Source: Phycisphaeraceae bacterium (lineage in GTDB: Bacteria > Planctomycetota > Phycisphaerae > Phycisphaerales > UBA1924). Taken from it: DNA of 64,000 nt. How positions within the stretch are numbered: the stretch's first letter is position 1; each line of letters begins with the position of its first letter. The position numbers and the translations under genes were made by a program. The notes under the pieces were generated by a model, which was not told where the DNA came from, made no database searches, and was given only the letters and a program-made list of their open reading frames with translations. The DNA lies in the NCBI GenBank assembly GCA_019636515.1, contig JAHBXI010000002.1:372001-436000 (forward strand), read 5' to 3'. Positions 26,418 through 35,308 of this stretch are shown piece after piece.

Positions 26418-27016
26418 GGTGTCGCCTCGCCTGATTCCCCCGCGGAGCGTCGTGCCAGCGGGAGTTGAAAAGGGCCAGACAGGCGAAGATCGTAGGGAAA
26501 AACGGTCTTACGGTGTGGCCATGGAGTGCTTGGGTTGCGCTAACTTGTTTTTTTCGAGGAGGCGGTTGGCGGGGCGGTTTTTCGGCGGGCGACCGGGGGA
26601 AGCCGTGGGTCGGGAGGCAATTTAATCCGTGTTTATGGCCATGTTCGCATTTTAAAAGGGTCTTGGTGTTCATGGTGTGGGGTTGATTGAACCGAAAATC
26701 GTTATGGGGTGTTTGCGGTCGCTTTACTTGGAGGCTAGTATTCACTCTCGTCATGGCCTTGTTCAAGGCGATGGCAAGATGCACGCGGAGGTGAGTCAGG
26801 ACGGCACCGCTCGCGTGAAGGTGGAGTTCAGCGTGTTTCCTCGGGGAGCGTGTCCCCGGAGTCCGCCCGGTGCGGACGAGGAAACGGGTATAGAAGTAGA
26901 AAGGGATCGTCCGATGGGCAGGCCTCGTGGTCGGCCCCTCAGAGAGTCGGACGCAAATCGAGCCCGGGCTCAACGGACCGTCAAAGTCCGGGTCACATTC
27001 GAAGGAGTTTCGCGAG
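26418..27016. other. Divergent regulatory region between phoB and a porin gene
   Basis: No gene is supported. An AT-richer section (about 26620-26710) is followed by two tandem perfect hairpins: CGGGGA / TCCCCG (26842-26858) and GTCCGC / GCGGAC (26861-26877). A -10-like TATAGA lies at 26889-26894. This looks like a long 5' leader or regulatory zone for the porin gene. I searched by eye for direct repeats of PhoB type and found none I would call. Confidence 0.45.
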
Positions 27017-28279
27017 ATGAATCGGAGCAAGTTTCTTGTGATGCTCGCGGGTGCGGCTCTCGGCCTCGGCGCTTCGAGCGCCCTTGCACAGAGCGACTCG
27101 GAGCGGGCGTATTCGGCCGAGTTGAGCGCCGATGCCGTCGCCAAGTCCCAGTACTGGGCGAAGAACAACGGGTTCACCATCACGGACGGGACGAACAAGT
27201 TGCGGATCAGCGGTTTCACGCAGTTCCGCTACAACCTGAACTTCCGTGATTCCCCCGGTCTTGACGCCAACGGCGACCACGACAACGGGTTCGCCAACGG
27301 TTTCGAGATGCCCCGGACGCGCCTGATCTTCTCGGGCAACGTTCTGGATCCGAACCTGTCGTTCAAGATCGAGGGCCAGTTCTCGGATGACAGCGAAGGC
27401 GGCTTCGACCTCCTCGACGCCTTCACCTCGTACAAGTGGAACGACGAGATCTCGATCTCGGGCGGTCAGTTCCAGATCCCGCTCATGCGTGAGTGGTACC
27501 TGAGCCCCATGGGCGTCCAGGGCGCGGACTACGGCCTGGTCACCGACGTGTTCAACCCCGGGTACACCCAGGGTATCTGGATGACCTACCAGGCCGACGC
27601 GTTCAAGGGCATCTTCTCGATCAACGACGGCGCCCGCGCGGCCAACACCCGCTACACCAGCGCCAGCGAGGCCGATATCGCCGTGACCGCTCGCCTCGAA
27701 GGCAAGTTGGCCGGCGACTGGAGCCGGTTTGACGAGACGGCCAGTTGGCGCAGCGATGATGGCATGGCCACCCTGCTGGGCCTGGGCATCCACTGGCAGC
27801 ACGATGGCAACACCGCGCACCCCGGCAACGGCCCGGTCCTGCAGCGCAACCTGCTGCAGTACACGGTCGATCTCACGATGGAGTTCGGCGGCGCGAACGT
27901 CTACGGCGCGTTCGTCGGCGTCCACAACGATCCCGACAGCGGCGGTGGCAACAGCACCGACGACTTCGGTGTCCAGATCGGCGGCGGTTTCTTCGTGACC
28001 GAGCAGGATGAACTCTTCGGCCGTTGGGACTGGATCATCGCCGACGATGACCGTCCGACCGACGACGACGATGTCCACTCCCTGACGTTCGGCTGGAACC
28101 ACTACCTCGTTCCGGACAGCAACGCGGCGAAGTTTACGTCCGAGTTGGTGTGGTTCATCAACGACACCGGCGCGAACAGCCTGGCGGCCACCAGCGTCGG
28201 CTCGGCGGCGACGGGCCTGCTTCCCAGCAGCGAGGACAACCAGATCCTCGTTCGTTTCCAGTTCCAACTTGCCTTCTAA
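27017..28279 (+). CDS. OprP/OprO-type (phosphate-selective) porin
   Basis: A 420-residue outer-membrane beta-barrel. ATG 27017 has AAGGAG 9 bases upstream and opens the signal peptide MNRSKFLVMLAGAALGLGAS. After it come the porin O/P family features: FTITDGTNKLRISGFTQFRY, then LIFSGNVLDPNLSFKIEGQF, and a C-terminal LVRFQFQLAF ending in Phe, as barrel-assembly signals require. Alternating hydrophobic strands run through the whole length. The family includes phosphate/polyphosphate-selective channels of Pseudomonas; selectivity here cannot be read from sequence. It is followed by a strong terminator and by a paralogue. Confidence 0.9.
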   Translation: MNRSKFLVMLAGAALGLGASSALAQSDSERAYSAELSADAVAKSQYWAKNNGFTITDGTNKLRISGFTQFRYNLNFRDSPGLDANGDHDNGFANGFEMPRTRLIFSGNVLDPNLSFKIEGQFSDDSEGGFDLLDAFTSYKWNDEISISGGQFQIPLMREWYLSPMGVQGADYGLVTDVFNPGYTQGIWMTYQADAFKGIFSINDGARAANTRYTSASEADIAVTARLEGKLAGDWSRFDETASWRSDDGMATLLGLGIHWQHDGNTAHPGNGPVLQRNLLQYTVDLTMEFGGANVYGAFVGVHNDPDSGGGNSTDDFGVQIGGGFFVTEQDELFGRWDWIIADDDRPTDDDDVHSLTFGWNHYLVPDSNAAKFTSELVWFINDTGANSLAATSVGSAATGLLPSSEDNQILVRFQFQLAF

Positions 28280-28309
28280 GAGGCTCTGGAACACCGTGTC
28301 ATTCACAAG

Positions 28310-28341
28310 CGGCCGCGCCGAAAGGCGTGGCCGTTTTTTTT
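28310..28341 (+). terminator. Rho-independent terminator of the first porin gene
   Basis: Ten-bp stem CGGCCGCGCC / GGCGTGGCCG (one G-T pair) with a GAAA tetraloop (28320-28323) and an eight-T run (28334-28341). Confidence 0.92.
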
Positions 28342-28496
28342 CTGCCGCGAGGCCCGGGTGACGCGGGGTGAGCGGATGGCCTCGCGTGTGAAGATTTGGT
28401 ATATTTTGATTCCCCGAATGCCGGATAGTGGATGGTCGGTGGCGGTTTCGCCACCCGCTGCCTCGCTCGCTCGATCAATGGTTTGGGAGCAATGCG

Positions 28497-29777
28497 ATGA
28501 ATCGCCTCGCCGCGGCATGTCTGGATCGCCCATTCGCGGCGGTGTTGTGTGTGTCGGCGGCGTGCCACGCCGCGGCCGCGTGGAGCGGGGTGGAACCCGT
28601 CGGCGCCGGCGTGCCTTCTTCATCGGCGCCAGCCGTGGAGGGGATGCGGCCGGCCAAGGGGTTTGTGGTCACCGACGGGGAGTTTCGGCTGCGGATTTCG
28701 GGCTGGGCGCAGTTCCGGTACCTGATGAATTTCCGGGACAATCCCGCGCCGGATTCCGGGGGGAATCACGACAGCGGGTTTGCCAGCGGGTTTGAGACGG
28801 CCAAGACGCGGCTGCAGGCGGCGGGCACGGTCCTTGATCCAAACCTGCGGTTCCGGATCGAAGGGGAGTTCTCGCGAACTTCCGGTGAATTCGGACTGCT
28901 TGATGCGTGGAGTTCGTACACGTTCACGGATGGGTGGCTCGAGGGGGCGACGATCCGCGGGGGGCAGTTCAAGATGCCCCTACTTCGAGAGCAACTGGTG
29001 CCCGACACCGCGGCGTTGACCATGGAGCGCTCGGTGGTCGATTCGGTCTTCAGCCAGGGACGTTCGCAGGGGGTTGATGCGCGGTGGCAGGACGATCGCA
29101 TCCGCCTGACCGGCGGGCTTGGAGATGGGATCGGGTCTCTGAACACCAGGTACACGTCCTCGTCCGAGTCGGATGTCGCCCTCACGGGCCGGATGGAATT
29201 CAAGTGGGGCGACGGGGACTGGGTTCGCTTCGAGGACTCGCCGGGCTGGAAGTTATCGCCGTACGCCGGGATGGCGGGGGTGGCGTTCCATTGGCAGCAT
29301 TCCGGCAACACGGCCACGCCCGGGAGCGGGTCTCCCGGCCCGGTGTCCCAGTCGGACCTGCTGATGTACACGGCCGATGTGACCAGCGAGGGAGACGGAT
29401 GGAGCGTGTTCGCGTCGTTCGTGGGGTCTCACCTCTCGGGAGACAACGGCGCCCCGGGCTTTGACGACTTTGGCCTCGTGGCCCAGGGCGCGATGTTCCT
29501 GACCGGGCAGGACGAGGTCTTTGTGCGATGGGACACGGTCTTTCCCGACGGGAACCGAACCGGGAACGACCCGTTCAACACGCTGACGGCGGGGTACAAC
29601 CATTTTTTCGTCCCCGAGAGCCACGCGTTGAAGTTCACCGCGGACGTGTGCTGGTTCCTGGATTCGACGACGAGCAACTCGCTGGTCGCCGCGAGGCTGA
29701 ACGGTCGAAACGGCCTGCTCGCCGACTCGGAGGGAAACCAGTTCTGCGTGCGGTTCCAGTTGCAGATGATGTTCTGA
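28497..29777 (+). CDS. Second OprP/OprO-type porin (paralogue)
   Basis: A 426-residue paralogue of the preceding porin. ATG 28497 follows GGGAG by 7 bases (28485-28489) and starts a signal-like region MNRLAAACLDRPFAAVLCVS. Shared landmarks line up along the whole length: FRLRISGWAQFRYLMNFRDN, the ETAKTRLQAAGTVLDPNLRFRIEGEF segment, HWQHSGNTATPG, TGQDEVFVRWD and a final FCVRFQLQMMF ending in Phe. It diverges enough to be an old duplication and has its own gap of 217 bases after a terminator, so the two genes are probably controlled separately. Confidence 0.88.
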   Translation: MNRLAAACLDRPFAAVLCVSAACHAAAAWSGVEPVGAGVPSSSAPAVEGMRPAKGFVVTDGEFRLRISGWAQFRYLMNFRDNPAPDSGGNHDSGFASGFETAKTRLQAAGTVLDPNLRFRIEGEFSRTSGEFGLLDAWSSYTFTDGWLEGATIRGGQFKMPLLREQLVPDTAALTMERSVVDSVFSQGRSQGVDARWQDDRIRLTGGLGDGIGSLNTRYTSSSESDVALTGRMEFKWGDGDWVRFEDSPGWKLSPYAGMAGVAFHWQHSGNTATPGSGSPGPVSQSDLLMYTADVTSEGDGWSVFASFVGSHLSGDNGAPGFDDFGLVAQGAMFLTGQDEVFVRWDTVFPDGNRTGNDPFNTLTAGYNHFFVPESHALKFTADVCWFLDSTTSNSLVAARLNGRNGLLADSEGNQFCVRFQLQMMF

Positions 29778-29797
29778 GCGTGGGACAAGTCCTCCGC

Positions 29798-29817
29798 CGG
29801 GGGGATCATGCCCCGGC
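29798..29817. terminator. Hairpin between convergent genes
   Basis: CCGGGG / CCCCGG stem with an 8-base loop between the end of the second porin gene and the convergent reprolysin-like gene. No T-run; a weak candidate for bidirectional termination. Confidence 0.35.
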
Positions 29818-29834
29818 CGGGCGGCGCCGAGCCG

Positions 29835-32765
29835 TCAGCATCCGGCCTCAAAGGCGTGGATGAACGCGTCGTAATCGTCGGTGTCGACAAATCCCGACCC
29901 GTCGGCGTCGGCCGAGGGGTCGCCGGCTTCGAAGGCGTGGACAAACGCGTCGAAGTCGTCGGTGTCGACAAAGCCCGAGCCGTCGAAATCGGCGACGCAG
30001 GGCGGCTCGCATTCGTCGGGGACTCCGTTCCCGTTGGCGTCGCGGCTGTACCCCGACTCGATGTCGCAGGAATCGGGGATGAGGTTGCGGTTGCAGTCGG
30101 TGAACCCGCCGGGCATGAAGTCAAAGCCGGTGGGGAGGTACAGGCCCGTGTCGGAGCCGAGGATGTAGGCCCGCACCATGTTGCCGTTGCGCACGTCGAA
30201 CTGGTACACGCGTGAGTCGGTCAGGTGGAGCCGCATGGGTCCGCCGTAGGTGTGATCGTCGTGGTCGTGGGCGTGGCCGTCGTTGTCGTGGTCGTGGTCG
30301 TCGTCGTGGTGCTCTCGGGTGACGCGGTGACGCGTGACGTAGACATCGCCGTCGGGTCCGAGGCGCAGGCACCAGGGCTCGTCGAGGGTGAGGCGGTTGG
30401 CGGTGCCGTTTCGGTTCCAGCGTCGCAGGAACGCCCCGGACGCCCCGTCGTACTCGTTGATGCGATGGGTCCCGCGCGAGGCGACCAGGAGGTTGCCGTC
30501 GGGCTTGAAGAGCAGGCCGCGGGGGTCCGAGAGGTTCCCCGAGCCCGTGGTGACGAGCGTGCGCACGAACGCCCCGGTCGTCAGGCTGAACTCCATGACC
30601 TGGTGGTTGGCGGTGGTGAGGCACAGCCGGTCGCCGTGGACCGTGATCCCAAAGGGCTGCGAGAGCCCGGCCGATCCCGGCGCCACGACCGTGCGGATCA
30701 GCGATCCGTCGGCTATGGAGAACTCCCGGACGGCGGCGTCGCCGCGGCTGACGACCAGCACGGTCGCGGAAGCGGGCAGGACCTGAAGCCCGGCGGGAAA
30801 CGGGACCCCCGCGGTGGAGGGGACCAGGTCGCGTTGGTAGACGCCGTGGCGGTCGAGCACGACCACGCGGTTGTCGATGCCGCAGGAGACCAGGATCTCC
30901 CGGTCGGGTGTGATGACAAGGTCCTGTCCCTGGCGCACGCCCCCGTCGCGTGTGACGCCGACCAGCACGCCGGTGGTGTGGAAGAACTCTCGGACCGAGT
31001 CGTCGCTGGAGGTCGTCGCGACGTACACGTTCCAGGCGTGGTCGAGGGCCTGGTGGTCGGTGATGCCGTCGCCGTCGCAGTCCTGGTAGGCGTCGAGCCG
31101 GAGGTCACGGTCGGCGTCCAGGGGCATGTCGGCGGAGATCTGCGCGTAATCGAGAACGCCGTCGGCGTCGAGATCCGGCTCGCACTCGTCGGGGACGCGG
31201 TTGGCGTTGAGGTCGAGGCTGAAGCCCGAGGCGATGTCGAGTCGGTCGGGGACACCGTTGGCGTTGCAGTCGGGGTCGCACTCGTCGGGGACGCCGTTGG
31301 AGTCCAGGTCGAGGCTGTAGCCCGTGGCGATGTCCACGGTGTCGAGCACGCCGTTGTCGTTGCAATCCTCGCACTCGTCGGGGATGCCGTTGGCGTTGAC
31401 GTCCGGGCTCGAGCCCAACTGGATATCCAGGGAGTCCTCCCGGCCGTTCTGGTTGCAGTCGGCGGCCAGGCACGGCCGGTTGCTCATGTAGGTTCGCATC
31501 ACCTGGGCGGTGTGCTCGTGAAACCAAAGGTCGTGGTTGGCGTCTCCGCCGCTGTAGGTCTGGCCGCAGTAGGACATGATGGTTCCCCGACGGGGGGTGG
31601 ACAGGGCGTTGTCGCAATTGTCGATGCCGTAGTCGTGGGTGTGGAAGGTGCCGCAATTGTGACCCAGTTCGTGGGACGTGATCATGATGTCACGGTTCGC
31701 CCAGTTCGGCCGGTCGGGATCGGCGAAGTATCCCAGCGTGTATCCCGACCATGAATAGGCGTTGTTGTTGCACAGGGCCGGGGCGTACGCTACCCCGCCG
31801 GCGGACAGGTTGCGGCTTCCCAGCAGGAGTTGCGCCGCGTCGCGCGGGACCGATTGCATCGTGTTGTTCCAGATCGAGCGGAACGTGCTCAGCGGATCCT
31901 CGGAGTCGTAGGGGTCGGTGGGGGTGGTCCAGACGCGGATGTAGGTCAGGTCGACGCGCGTGTTGACGTCGCGCATGAAGATGTCGCTCACCTGGCCGTA
32001 CAACTGGATGATGTACGTGAGCGTCGCGTCGGTGTCGCCGAGGATCTCGAACAGTTCATGGTCGGAGTCGATGGCGAGTTCGAGTTGCCGCAGGCCCCGG
32101 ACGGGCTTGATCTCGCGGTCGTACCCGGGTCCCGTCCCTGGCGACCAGTCCGGGGGCGTCCATCCCGGGGGCGTCACGACCGAGCACATGGGTACCTCGA
32201 GTCCGACCCCCGCGCTGCTGGCGGCAAACACCGCGAACTCCCCGGGGGCAAGTTCGATGCGTGACCCGCCGACATGAGAAAGGGCGAACCGTCCGTGCCT
32301 GGCGCCCAGGTCGATCCGGCCGACGGCTGACCCGGCCGCGAACGAAAGAAAGACGGACGATCCCGCCACACCCTCGGCCACGCCCCTGAACATCACGACC
32401 GAGGTGGGATCAAACGGGATCGGCCGGTCCTTCCCGTCGTGGCCCGCGGCAACCAGGCGCGTCCAGGGGCGCAGGATCGTGAATCGTTCGAGTCGGAGGT
32501 TGACCCGCGAGGCTCCGGGGATCGGGAAATCCTCGACGACAAACTGGCTGTTTGCCGCGGAGGCCCGCGTCATATCGGCCGGATCGAACCGGACCGCGTG
32601 GACGCCGTCGCGTGTGTGTTCGAGGCGAACGGTGAGCCGGACGGGCTCGGTGAGCGCGTCGGGTGGCGCGATTCCCGGCGCGGGGGATTGGCCAGCGGAC
32701 AGGCCGTGAGCGGCAAAGAAGCAGGCCACCGCGATCACCGTTTGCAGGGATGTCGAGAGGGACAT
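29835..32765 (-). CDS. Secreted reprolysin-like (M12B) metalloprotease, multi-domain
   Basis: A 976-residue exported protease. ATG 32765 has AGAGG 7 bases upstream and opens a signal peptide (MSLSTSLQTVIAVACFF). An adamalysin-type propeptide region is followed by the catalytic domain with HELGHNCGTFH at 365-375 (three zinc His and catalytic Glu) and a Met-turn IMSYCG. After it come four calcium-binding thrombospondin-3-like repeats (DCNDNGVLDTVDIATGYS type), a beta-propeller of NHL type built from repeats such as LLFKPDGNLLVAS, a 20-residue His/Asp-rich insert, one more TSP3-like repeat, and the dockerin-like module with Cys codon 29997-29999 and a terminal Cys. Substrate unknown. Divergent from the TIGR03790-type gene. 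Confidence 0.88.
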   Translation of the reverse strand: MSLSTSLQTVIAVACFFAAHGLSAGQSPAPGIAPPDALTEPVRLTVRLEHTRDGVHAVRFDPADMTRASAANSQFVVEDFPIPGASRVNLRLERFTILRPWTRLVAAGHDGKDRPIPFDPTSVVMFRGVAEGVAGSSVFLSFAAGSAVGRIDLGARHGRFALSHVGGSRIELAPGEFAVFAASSAGVGLEVPMCSVVTPPGWTPPDWSPGTGPGYDREIKPVRGLRQLELAIDSDHELFEILGDTDATLTYIIQLYGQVSDIFMRDVNTRVDLTYIRVWTTPTDPYDSEDPLSTFRSIWNNTMQSVPRDAAQLLLGSRNLSAGGVAYAPALCNNNAYSWSGYTLGYFADPDRPNWANRDIMITSHELGHNCGTFHTHDYGIDNCDNALSTPRRGTIMSYCGQTYSGGDANHDLWFHEHTAQVMRTYMSNRPCLAADCNQNGREDSLDIQLGSSPDVNANGIPDECEDCNDNGVLDTVDIATGYSLDLDSNGVPDECDPDCNANGVPDRLDIASGFSLDLNANRVPDECEPDLDADGVLDYAQISADMPLDADRDLRLDAYQDCDGDGITDHQALDHAWNVYVATTSSDDSVREFFHTTGVLVGVTRDGGVRQGQDLVITPDREILVSCGIDNRVVVLDRHGVYQRDLVPSTAGVPFPAGLQVLPASATVLVVSRGDAAVREFSIADGSLIRTVVAPGSAGLSQPFGITVHGDRLCLTTANHQVMEFSLTTGAFVRTLVTTGSGNLSDPRGLLFKPDGNLLVASRGTHRINEYDGASGAFLRRWNRNGTANRLTLDEPWCLRLGPDGDVYVTRHRVTREHHDDDHDHDNDGHAHDHDDHTYGGPMRLHLTDSRVYQFDVRNGNMVRAYILGSDTGLYLPTGFDFMPGGFTDCNRNLIPDSCDIESGYSRDANGNGVPDECEPPCVADFDGSGFVDTDDFDAFVHAFEAGDPSADADGSGFVDTDDYDAFIHAFEAGC
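30252..30311 (-). repeat. His/Asp-rich low-complexity tract inside the reprolysin-like gene
   Basis: Twenty consecutive codons encode 8 His, 9 Asp and one each of Asn, Gly and Ala, seen on the plus strand as repeated GTC/GTG triplets. It interrupts the beta-propeller region and resembles metal-binding His-rich loops of zinc- and nickel-handling proteins. A binding role is inference. Confidence 0.8.
31077..31460 (-). repeat. Tandem TSP3/EF-hand-like calcium-binding repeats
   Basis: Within the reprolysin-like gene, at least three near-identical units of about 30 residues follow the pattern DCNxNGxxDxxDIxxGxSxDxNxNGxPDEC. A fourth, degenerate unit (DLDADGVLDYAQIS...) and a short DCDGDGITD follow. 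Spaced Asp/Asn residues are typical of calcium-binding TSP3 loops. A further copy precedes the C-terminal tail. Confidence 0.8.
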
Positions 32766-33105
32766 GGGGAAACCTCTGGCTCGGGGGATCCGCCCGGGAG
32801 ACACCCCAAGAGAGCCGGGTGAGCCGGGGGGAACCGTGATGCGTGGTTTGGCGTGTATGGCCTGGGGTGTGTGGCTCGGTGGTGATTCGGGGGGACGGAA
32901 GCGAGGCAGGTCTTGGCCTCGCGCGGCGGAAAACCGTCAGCATAACAGGCACCTTCCTCTCGGCGGAAGGGCAAGTGTGCGGAACGGGGAGGTTCACGGA
33001 CGTTTTTTCTTCCACGGGTCCGACCTTCGTGCTAGATTCACGGGAGAGTCCGGAAGGGGGCTCGGTCAAGGGCCGACGGAAGATCCGGCACGGAGGATTT
33101 GATCC
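32766..33105. other. Divergent intergenic region
   Basis: 340 bases between two divergent secreted-protein genes. A TAGATT (33033-33038) could serve as a -10 element for the plus-strand gene, without a good -35. Short open frames here show no domain or ribosome site. No gene supported. Confidence 0.4.
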
Positions 33106-35256
33106 ATGAGAATCGCGTATCGGTCCGCTCGCGGGGCGATCCCCGCGGCGGCGATGATGGTCCTGGGGGCGGCCTCGGCGGCCTGGGCGGGTTCAACGCC
33201 CGAGAACGCGGTGGTCATCATCGACCCGTCGTTCGCGGACTCGCTCCAGATCGCGAACCACTACATCAACCTGCGGAACATCCCGGACTCGAACATCCTG
33301 TATATGGACTCGGCGGCCGCGGCGAACTACCAGGCGTGGACCGGGGTGCAGCAGCCGGCGTTCGTCGGATTCCTGAACCAGCGCGGGATCGAGGACCACG
33401 CGGACATCGTGGTGGTTTCTCCGACGGACACGTTCTGGATCTCCGAGGGCGGACTGGTGAGCGATTCGTGCTTTGACGTTCAGCGTTTCTCGCTTGGTTC
33501 GCTGTACACGATGATCTTTATTTCGAGCGAGATCCTGACGGGTCCGACGAACCAGTCGAAGGCGAACCGGTACTTCTCGTCGACGGAACTGGCCCGCGCT
33601 TTCGACAGCAACGTCTCGTACCTGAACGGGGTCGAGAGCACGAACGTGAACGCGCGGCGGTACTACATCGGAACCACCCTGGGATGGACGGGGATCAAGG
33701 GGAACCTGATGTCGCAGGTTCTGTCGTCGCTGACGGCCAGCGTGGGGGCGGACGGGACGCGGCCCGCCGGGACGTTTTATTTCATGAACAACACGGCGGA
33801 CACGGCCCGCAACGTCCGTTCGAGCCAGTTTGCCTCGGCTCGCAACTCGATCGTGAGCCGTGGCGGCCTCGCGGAGATCATCGTCGGATCGCTCCCCCTG
33901 GGCAAGACGGACTGCCTGGGGGTCATGACGGGCCTGGCGGGGTTCAGCCTGTTCGGAACGGGGACGGTCCTCCTTCCGGGGTCGTTCTGCGATCACCTGA
34001 CCTCGTACGCGGCGGCGTACGACATCGATTCGCAGACCAAGACGACCGAGTGGATCACGTGGGGGGCCGGTGGCAGTTCAGGGACGATCGAGGAACCCTG
34101 CAACTACACGGGCAAGTTCCCCAACGCGATGCTGCACGCGCACTACTTCCAGGGTCTGTCTCTTGGGGAGGCGTGGTTCCGGAGTCTGCAGTTCATCCCG
34201 TTCCAGCAGAACTTCGTGGGCGACCCCCTGGCGAGGCCTTTCGCGCACATCCCGGCGGTGTCGGTGCCCGATGCCCCGACGGGTCCGGTGTCGGGCCTGC
34301 TGGCGTTGACGCCGTCGGCGACGACGTCCCACCCGACGGCGTCGATCACGGCCTTCGAACTGCTCATCAACGGCGTGGTGGTCCAGACGGTCCCGACCGG
34401 CGGTCAGTTCTCGATCGAGACGTACGGGCTTGACGACGGCCACGCGGACGTGCGGGTCCTGGCGTACGACGACACGACGGTCAAGTCGTACGGGCGGTGG
34501 GCCTCATCCGTGGTGATCGACAACTACGGACGATCGACCTCGCTGTCGGCGGTGACTTCTTCGGGGAATCTGGCGACGAAGTTCGATTTCAACGTGGCCG
34601 GATCCGGCGGGAACGTCAAGGAGATCCGCCTGCTGCACAACGGGCGCGTGGTCGCGGCGACGCAGGGCTCTTCGGGCACGCTGTCGGTGCATGGGCAGGT
34701 TCTCGGGGCCGGGACTTGCCGCCTGCGGGCCCAGACCGAGTACAACGACGGCCGGCGGTCCCGCAGTTCGCCGGTCACGGTGACGGTGGCGGCGACGGGG
34801 ACGCCCTCCAACGTCGCCCCGGTCGCGTACTCGTACCGCAAGCGTCTACTGACCACCGAGGCTCATGTGGTGGAACTCCCGGCGACGCACGACAGCGTGC
34901 TCAGCGGCCCCGGGTACACGTACACGATCGTTTCGGGACCGACGATGGCCGCGACGCTGGGGACGTACGCAGGGCCGTACCGGATCTTCCGTCCGATGTC
35001 GGGCGCCTCCGGGCAGGAGGATGTCACCTTCACGGTGACCACGCCCGGAGGGGAATCGAACCTGGCCACGGTGACGCTGATCTACAGCGAATGCCCGGCG
35101 GACTTCGACGGCTCGGGCTTTGTTGACCTGGACGACTTCACCGACTTTGTCGCGATGTTTGAACTGGGAGATCCGTCCGCCGACTTCGATCGGTCGGGCT
35201 TTGTGGACACGGACGACTACGACGCGTTCGTGACGGCGTTTGAGCAGGGGTGCTGA
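33106..35256 (+). CDS. TIGR03790-family secreted protein with dockerin-like tail
   Basis: A 716-residue exported protein. ATG 33106 is preceded by GGAGG and starts a signal peptide (MRIAYRSARGAIPAAAMMV...AWA). The N-terminal ~380 residues match the TIGR03790 type: VVIIDPSFADSLQIANHYIN, then LRNIPDSNILYMD, later AEIIVGSLPLG and GASLGEAW-like LSLGEAWFRSLQF. That family has no known activity. Two Ig/cadherin-like beta domains follow, and then the EF-hand-like pair with opening Cys (35092-35094) and terminal Cys. Function unknown; extracellular or surface location is implied. Confidence 0.8.
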   Translation: MRIAYRSARGAIPAAAMMVLGAASAAWAGSTPENAVVIIDPSFADSLQIANHYINLRNIPDSNILYMDSAAAANYQAWTGVQQPAFVGFLNQRGIEDHADIVVVSPTDTFWISEGGLVSDSCFDVQRFSLGSLYTMIFISSEILTGPTNQSKANRYFSSTELARAFDSNVSYLNGVESTNVNARRYYIGTTLGWTGIKGNLMSQVLSSLTASVGADGTRPAGTFYFMNNTADTARNVRSSQFASARNSIVSRGGLAEIIVGSLPLGKTDCLGVMTGLAGFSLFGTGTVLLPGSFCDHLTSYAAAYDIDSQTKTTEWITWGAGGSSGTIEEPCNYTGKFPNAMLHAHYFQGLSLGEAWFRSLQFIPFQQNFVGDPLARPFAHIPAVSVPDAPTGPVSGLLALTPSATTSHPTASITAFELLINGVVVQTVPTGGQFSIETYGLDDGHADVRVLAYDDTTVKSYGRWASSVVIDNYGRSTSLSAVTSSGNLATKFDFNVAGSGGNVKEIRLLHNGRVVAATQGSSGTLSVHGQVLGAGTCRLRAQTEYNDGRRSRSSPVTVTVAATGTPSNVAPVAYSYRKRLLTTEAHVVELPATHDSVLSGPGYTYTIVSGPTMAATLGTYAGPYRIFRPMSGASGQEDVTFTVTTPGGESNLATVTLIYSECPADFDGSGFVDLDDFTDFVAMFELGDPSADFDRSGFVDTDDYDAFVTAFEQGC

Positions 35257-35308
35257 CGGCGGCACGGGCGCGGCGGGGGGGTGGTCGGCTTCTCCCACGG
35301 TCTTGGGA

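Noticed and set aside
26620..26760. Possible PhoB boxes upstream of the first porin gene
   Set aside because: Some TTCAC/TTCAT words occur, but no pair shows the 11-base spaced direct repeats needed for a confident call.
30225..31754. A 509-codon plus-strand frame opposite the reprolysin-like gene, Val/Gly/Asp-rich
   Set aside because: It is the complement of the calcium-binding and His-rich repeats; composition is explained by that, and there is no ribosome site.
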